Shown here one piece after another: positions 58,848 to 64,000 of a DNA stretch of 64,000 nucleotides (the first letter of the stretch is position 1; every line of letters starts with the position of its first letter). The stretch is from Aphelenchoides besseyi. Taxonomy: Eukaryota > Nematoda > Chromadorea > Rhabditida > Aphelenchoididae. The position numbers and the translations under genes are program-made. The notes under the pieces were generated by a model. That model worked only from the letters and a program-made list of their open reading frames with translations. It did not search any database and was not told where the DNA came from. The stretch covers positions 2,976,001 through 3,040,000 of the forward strand of contig JAMPIQ010000003.1 in the NCBI GenBank assembly GCA_024699855.1, read 5' to 3'.

Positions 58848-60267
58848 CTATGGTCCGGCCAATTTGGCGGGTGTCTTCGGTGGCTGAGAATTGGCCGCGG
58901 GTTCGAGCAGCGGCGATTGAAATGCGGTCTTGATGACATTTGGCGACGGGTGTGGTGATGGAGTCAGATGTTTGGGAGTATCTCGAATTCCCGTTGATTT
59001 GAAAGCTGGAAACAAAAAGTTGAATTGACATCTCTCCACTTTCTTACCATCGTTGATATTTGGTGTGTTCTTCAGTTTTCGTTCTTTCTTACGTTTGTAA
59101 AGCAGACCGTAGAATAAGCCGGAGATCAAGCCGACATTCGTTACAAAAAGAAGGATCACAACGCCCATCATTAGCATCACGGAATGTCGAGCTTGTCGAG
59201 TGAGAAACGAACAAAATTCGTTGTTGGCGTAGTTCAATCGATCAATGAAAAGTTTCGGACGACTTCGAGTTTTGTTGCTGCGAAGTTGCGCGTGGAATTG
59301 AAAGATCGCTTCTTGTCGATATCCTTCTGTATAGTCGAATCCATCATGTTGCCAAGCGGGTTTGACCATTTGAATCATTTCTTGCTACAATAACAGTTAG
59401 AAATGAAGGGAGTTGGACAAACCAAATTAAAAGTTTGAGTTTTGAGATGAGTGCGATTCACGCGTTGAAATGGAATCGACGAATTAACCCTGTAGGGATT
59501 GGCATCAAACGGCAAGTTGATGTCCAAATTGTAGAGATCGAATCCAATTGTCGTCGATGTATTCCACCAAACTTGAGTTCCGAATACGTTGATCCGCTGA
59601 GCACCAATGTAATCTCTCAGCCGAAATTTGATCCAGCGAGTGTTGTTCGTTAAGTTATCATTGGAAACAAAAGTCTGCGACCAAACAGGGTCGATCATCG
59701 TCTGAAATCCGAAGCAGATGCCTTGTCATGAGCTTCAAAAACTGACCGGACAATAAAAATAAACGAATTCGAAGAAACAGGGTATTGTTCTGCGAGACGC
59801 TTTGTCAAATGTATTCATCGACTTCTCCATGAGGATTGAAGTTCCGTCGAACGGAAATGTGTAGAAACAGTAATTGACATTCGCTTCAAGGATAAACAAA
59901 ACTAATGGACCAAAAGGTTGTTCGATAGCAGCAGAGTAGAAATTGGAAGCAACCTGGCTGTAGACGCTGCAGTGCGAATTGTTTCCCTTCAAAGCAAGAA
60001 CCACTCTGAAAGCAAAGTGAATCATTGAATTGAATTCACTTACTCAGATTTTGATCGGGTATAATTTCCATTGTTAAACAATTCGTAGGCAACTCGATTG
60101 ACCAGACCGATGCGATTGGTATCGAGCGCAATTGCTTCCCATTCGAAGAGTTGAATCTTTGCTGAAAGAATGTAGGCTTCCTGGTTTATTTCCAAACGAC
60201 TGGAATTAAGAAACGAGAATACCAAAGTCAACAAGTGGAAGTAGTCAAGACCAATCACCGAGAGCAT
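58848..60267 (-). CDS. Type I or two-pass membrane protein with large glycosylated luminal domain, unknown family
   Basis: Minus-strand exons from an ATG at 60267 to the stop near 58848 encode about 420 aa. It starts with a hydrophobic segment (YFHLLTLVFSFLNSS), followed by a luminal or extracellular region with several N-x-S/T sites (NNGNYTRS, NLTNNTRW, WWNTSTTIG, VNSSIPF) and conserved-looking blocks (GPLVLFILEANVNYCFYTFPFDGTS, FDLYNLDINLPFDANPYRV). A transmembrane helix (MLMMGVVILLFVTNVGLISGLFYGLLY) precedes a basic, proline-rich cytosolic tail (TPKHLTPSPHPSPNVIK). The exon ends at 59707 and 59398 are supported by GT..AG sites. I could not place it in a family; the balanced block structure suggests a conserved eukaryotic membrane protein. 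Confidence 0.65.
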
Positions 60268-60536
60268 TGGCAACAGAAACGGACCGCTGGGTTTTGAAGA
60301 CCATCAAAATGAGGTTTCTGTTTTTGTCTTCTGCTAATTTCGTTAAACAGTTTCTTTAAATAGTCGGAACCGCTCAGTGAGGTTTTCGGTCAGTAGCCCT
60401 AGAAATCAATGTCGTTTACTTTGTTCCGTCTACTCATTTTCATTTGCTCTACGTGTTATAATAATCGAAAATAAACGTTGTTTATCAATCCACAATACAA
60501 TACGTGGCTTTTTGGTTCGAATTTAAATTCTAAGAA

Positions 60537-61509
60537 ATGTCAAGTTCAAATGGAAGTGGTGATTTAAGTACCAATTTGAGTACTCGATCAGCTGGTTTGT
60601 TTATCTTATCTCTTGTGTACTTAATTATGATTTTAAGGTGTAAAGCGACTGTTGAAAGAAGCTAAGGAATTACACAAACCCACGAGTCTGTTCTATGCTC
60701 GACCACTGGAGGTAAACATCGAGCTTCAGTCTCATTTCTATATCTGTTTTAAGGACAATCTTTTTGAATGGCATTTCACATTTCGAGGACCACCAGACAC
60801 CGACTACGCGTCGGGGATTTATCACGGACGAATTGTTTTGCCTCACGATTATCCAATGAAACCGCCAAACTTGTTGCTTTTAACCGTAAGTCCTTGGCTT
60901 TTTTTGTATCGAATTGAAATCGTGTTTTAGGAAAATGGACGATTCGAAACGAATACGAAAATCTGTTTGAGTATCTCGGGCCACCATCCCGAAACCTGGT
61001 TACCGTCTTGGTCCAGTAAGCAATATCAGAGAAAGCTTAGCGTCCTGTTGTTTTAGTTCGCACTGCCATTCTCGCATTGATCGCTTTCTTTCCGTCGGAT
61101 TCTGCCGGTGTTGGTTCCCTTCAGTGTTCAAGCGAAGCTCGAAAACGTTTGGCCATCAAGTTCGTTACTGAATCCTTTGTCTGATATTGAATTGGCTTTC
61201 AGGAGTTTGGATTTCCAATGCAAAACTTGCGGTTGTACGATGCGAGACGTTCTACCAAACGCTGACGACGAAACGGAGGAAATCGCCACGACAACTGCCA
61301 ATACAAACTCATTGGAAGCTGGAATACCGATAGATGTCAATTGGGAAACCATAGATGCTCCTGTTCCCGATGACGAATCTACTCCAACCGAAGATCAACA
61401 GACAGTCGTTGCTCATTCACCTCGACCACCATTTCTGCTTTACGGATTTTGTCTTTTGGCGTGTATCACCGGGTTCCTTGCACTCCTGATTCGTCGTTTG
61501 GGTTCTTAA
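60537..61509 (+). CDS. UBE2J-like: ER-anchored ubiquitin-conjugating enzyme (UBE2J family, UBC6)
   Basis: From the ATG at 60537 a Ser-rich start precedes the UBC fold. Key blocks are RLLKEAKELHKP, LFEWHFTFRGPPDTDYASGIYHGRIVLPHDYPMKPP, then the catalytic-Cys motif TKICLSISGHHPETWLPSWS with the HPN-like HHP and the UBE2J-specific W..SWS, and IRTAILALIAFFPSD. A Cys-rich KTCGCTMRD region and an acidic linker lead to a C-terminal membrane anchor (PFLLYGFCLLACITGFLALLI). UBE2J/UBC6 enzymes work on the ER surface in ER-associated degradation, with E3s such as HRD1. Ends TAA 61507-61509; AATAAA near 61563. It is divergently arranged with the preceding membrane protein gene (270 bp apart). Confidence 0.95.
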
Positions 61510-61671
61510 GGATTGTAGAAGAATTCAGAATCCAACTATCGTACATATGAGTCACAGGCGTAAATAAATGCAGTTTTTATTTACGAGCGAAATCCAAATA
61601 TCATATACACAGATTTTACCATGAACAGAGAACAAGAGTGAATAGAAGAACATTGCGGATGATTATCGAGC

Positions 61672-62183
61672 TTAATAATCTTCGAACTCGGGCGGCACAT
61701 TTTCATCCAACGCAGATTTTTCATCATTGACAATGATGTTCGCAGCTCGTTCCAAACTGCGCATATCGACGGTGATCGGAACTTGAGAAGCGGTCATAAA
61801 AGAAGTGGTAGTCTTGTTGTGAGCCTTCTCTTTCTTTATCGGATTCGGGAACTTCGACGGCATGTAGGCGACTGGGCTCGATGGTGCGATGGTTTTGGGT
61901 TCTTGTTTGTTCTTTGGTGCAACACGAGCAGTTGGAATTATCGATTGTTTGACTTTGGAGACTGAAGGTGACACGAAGACCGTAGAGTTTACGGTTTGAA
62001 CTTGTTGTTTCGCCTTCACTTCTACGGTTTTTGTCTCCATGACTTCCACTTCTTGTGAATCGTCCTCCGAATCGCTGTGCAAGTTGAGAAAAATGTCCTG
62101 ACTTGCCGATCGTTTCATGTCTATACTCTCGTATGTCGCTGAAAAGAACAACAATAAAACGAGTATAAAACCCGCGATTGCAT
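61672..62183 (-). CDS. Low-complexity acidic/basic protein, unknown
   Basis: An uninterrupted 170-codon frame on the minus strand (ATG at 62183) starts MNAIAGFILVLLLFFSATYES, which reads as a signal peptide. However, TTGTTCTTTTCAG inside it is also a perfect intron acceptor, so the true first exon may lie upstream (candidate near 62300-62205, ending DLVSR), although I could not join it in frame. The rest is disordered: acidic (HSDSEDDSQEVEVMETK), then basic and Ser/Pro-rich (TARVAPKNKQEPKTIAPSSP), ending SLERAANIIVND..VPPEFEDY at 61672. The even codon composition argues for a real gene. It lies 198 bp downstream of the WDR31-like gene, possibly in one transcript. Confidence 0.6.
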
Positions 62184-62380
62184 TCAAAAGTTAAAGAAAA
62201 TGACGAACCTTATCGAGAGACAAGATCGAACGCTTCAGAGACAATCCGACGGCGGCGTTTTGTTTTCGAATCGGTTAGTCGAACGTATTGCTTTGTCATC
62301 GATTTTTGTTCAACTGTCGAAGCAACTGGTTGCGTAAAAACGAGAAAACAACTCGTAATGTTTTATTTACAAAAAAAGTG

Positions 62381-63905
62381 TCAAGAGATTCCAATTACTT
62401 CTAATTCCTCGTCGACTTCGAAATCGTTATACGTCAACGTTTGAAGAGATTTGGTTGCGAGAAACGAGTGTCCTCTTTTGCTGCACAGTTTCAAGCAACA
62501 GAAAGCGCCGTCTTCTCCACCAACAGCCAAAAATCCGTCAATAAATCCGACTCCCGAGTTCAAACGTTTACAACCGATGAGATCTTCTTGCCAAATGGAA
62601 CCTAAGAAAATGCAAACGTTTTGCGAGCGACTTCAAACCTGCGACGTCTTTTTCCCACAACATCAACTGATGATCGTCACTTGTGCTCATCAAAAGTTTC
62701 TTCCAAGTCACTTGTTGTGGTAGAAATACAACTGAACGAACGGCCGCATCGTGTCCGTGCATATGTTGCAATGGTCGATGTTGTCGAAGATCCCAAATAG
62801 TCACCTCACATCCCTCGTGTTTAGTGCCATCACTTGATGTTGCACAGTAAAGACCGTCGTAGCTAATGTCACAACTCAAAATTGAGTAGTGTTTCGGTGT
62901 CGATTGGAATAGCAATTCGAGGTTTCGTGAGTCCCAAAATCTTTGATGAAATGCATGTCAACGGTTTGTTTCTGTGAGCCTACTTTACTGTTCTATCGGA
63001 AGAAGTCTGGGCCAAAATTTGATCGTCCGGACTTTTTGCGACGTGTGTTACTTCGTTTCCGGCGCTCAATCCAACACTTCTTATCGATGCTTGTACATTC
63101 ACATCAAAAGCCCTTAAAGTTCCTTTCGAACCACCGACCACAACAATGTTTTCTGAAATTAAGATCTTAATTTGTAAACAAAAACATCAAGTAACCATCG
63201 ATTGTTGTCAAACCACCGATTTTTTCTTCGGGTACTTCAAACATACAGATTGGTGCTGCTACTCCGAATTGCCACAAACAAATCGTTCCATTTGTCGACC
63301 CACTAACCACAAACTCGTTGTTTAGTACTCGTTTATACGCCAACTGTTAATTACAAGATTACAAAATGACAACATTAAATCGTCTACTTTCGTAATCCCT
63401 CCTTTGTGTTTCCATTTGGTCGTAAAAGTTCCGGTCGACTTTGTGTCTTTGATATCCTGGACGATTATGTTCTAAACTATTGATATTCAGAACATTAAAG
63501 CTCAAATAACCTCATCAACACCAGCACTTACAACAAGATTACTGGAACCCTTCTCAATAGCCACCATCGAATTTATGGTTCCCTCGTGAATGGGTTTGCG
63601 TATTTGAAAGACACCACCATCTCGTCCATTTCTGAAACAACATCGTGAATATCGACCAACAATTGAACAAATCACATTCGATCGGTACTTAATTCCGAAG
63701 CGATCTTCTCTCGATCATCTTTCGTGTCGACCAACGTGTAGCTATTGCCCATGACTTTAGGATTTAATAATTGGAATGGTAAAACGAAAACACTTGTCAA
63801 AGGACACCATTTCTGAAGGGCACTCAATTTTAATGAAATACGTGGAAAACGTTCACGAGCAAAAATTGCAGCTGCTCGTTTGGTTGTGCAGAAATGTTGC
63901 CCCAA
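62381..63905 (-). CDS. WDR31-like: WD40-repeat protein, WDR31-like (5' end not resolved)
   Basis: Multiple minus-strand exons encode a beta-propeller. Recognisable repeats include FVVSGSTNGTICLWQFG, VTHVAKSPDDQILAQTSSDRTV, RFWDSRNLELLF, ILSCDISYDGLYCATSSDG, EGCEVTIWDLRQHRPLQHMHGH, VRSVVFLPQ, LMSTSDDHQLMLWEKD and a last blade GGEDGAFCCLKL, ending at 62381. The pair SSDGTKHEGCEVTIWDLRQ is characteristic of WDR31, a protein linked to cilia in several animals; role here is inferred. Upstream, IFARERFPRISLKLSALQKW is followed by a 39-nt intron and MGNSYTLVDTKDDREKIASEL. An in-frame stop upstream of 63905 and lack of a clear ATG mean the first exon may lie outside or near the window edge. Confidence 0.85.
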
Positions 63906-64000
63906 AACGACTCAATTGGCTTCTAGAAGTCTTTTGACAATAATCAACTGGAATTTCAGGTCACTAATCGCGTGATTCATAGCAACTTTAAAGGAATCTC

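Overview
This is a eukaryotic window, almost certainly from a nematode. Genes are compact and cut by many very short introns (mostly 35-50 nt, GTAAG/GTGAG donors, TTTCAG/TTTTAG acceptors). Acceptor-like TTTCAG/TTTTAG sites lie just upstream of several start codons, and same-strand neighbours are often only 140-320 bp apart, which suggests trans-splicing and operon-like clusters. A worm-type (WAGO-like) Argonaute and a cellular RNA-dependent RNA polymerase of the EGO-1/RRF-1 type are the strongest lineage markers. The order or clade cannot be fixed from the sequence alone. No tRNA, rRNA, spliced-leader RNA, CRISPR or bacterial operon was recognised.

Layout. 0-12.5 kb: edge repeat and a hypothetical membrane gene (-), TXNDC11-like thioredoxin protein (+), two complete UDP-glycosyltransferases in inverted orientation around a Ly6-like gene with a reading-frame problem, and two small secreted or membrane protein genes (-). 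12.6-17.9 kb (-): a nuclear hormone receptor followed by the Argonaute. 18.6-21.1 kb (-): a Ser/Thr-rich transmembrane protein gene that is broken, with a 775-bp Tc1/mariner-like non-autonomous element inserted in its coding part. 21.6-26 kb: a type I membrane protein gene, a decayed Tudor-like fragment, a decayed bacterial-type thiD gene, and an unidentified gene part of which is repeated at the left edge of the window. 27.4-30.9 kb: ABCD3-type peroxisomal ABC transporter with a CSRNP gene nested antisense in one intron. 31-36.5 kb (-): Ig-domain protein, cysteine-string-like J protein lacking HPD, HMG-CoA lyase and YIPF6. 36.9-42 kb: SR splicing factor, small membrane proteins, TIM22, hypothetical genes. 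42.8-43.7 kb: degraded non-LTR retrotransposon. 43.9-49.6 kb: RdRP. 49.6-54 kb: no recognisable gene. 54-64 kb: GAS1/GFRalpha-like GPI protein, a 76-aa membrane protein, RCL1, torsin, a membrane protein, UBE2J, a low-complexity protein and a WDR31-like WD40 protein (running off or close to the right edge).

How the genes fit together. The clearest functional link is small-RNA silencing: an Argonaute whose slicer residues are replaced (12.6-15.9 kb) and an RdRP with an intact catalytic DLDGDEY motif (43.9-49.6 kb), the two arms of the nematode secondary siRNA pathway. Several others serve the ER/Golgi and nuclear envelope (TXNDC11, UBE2J, torsin, YIPF6) or detoxification (two UGTs, a nuclear receptor), and others mitochondria and peroxisomes (TIM22, HMG-CoA lyase, ABCD3); nothing in the sequence shows these are co-regulated. 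Gene models were spliced by eye; exon ends are given where they could be made to agree in frame.
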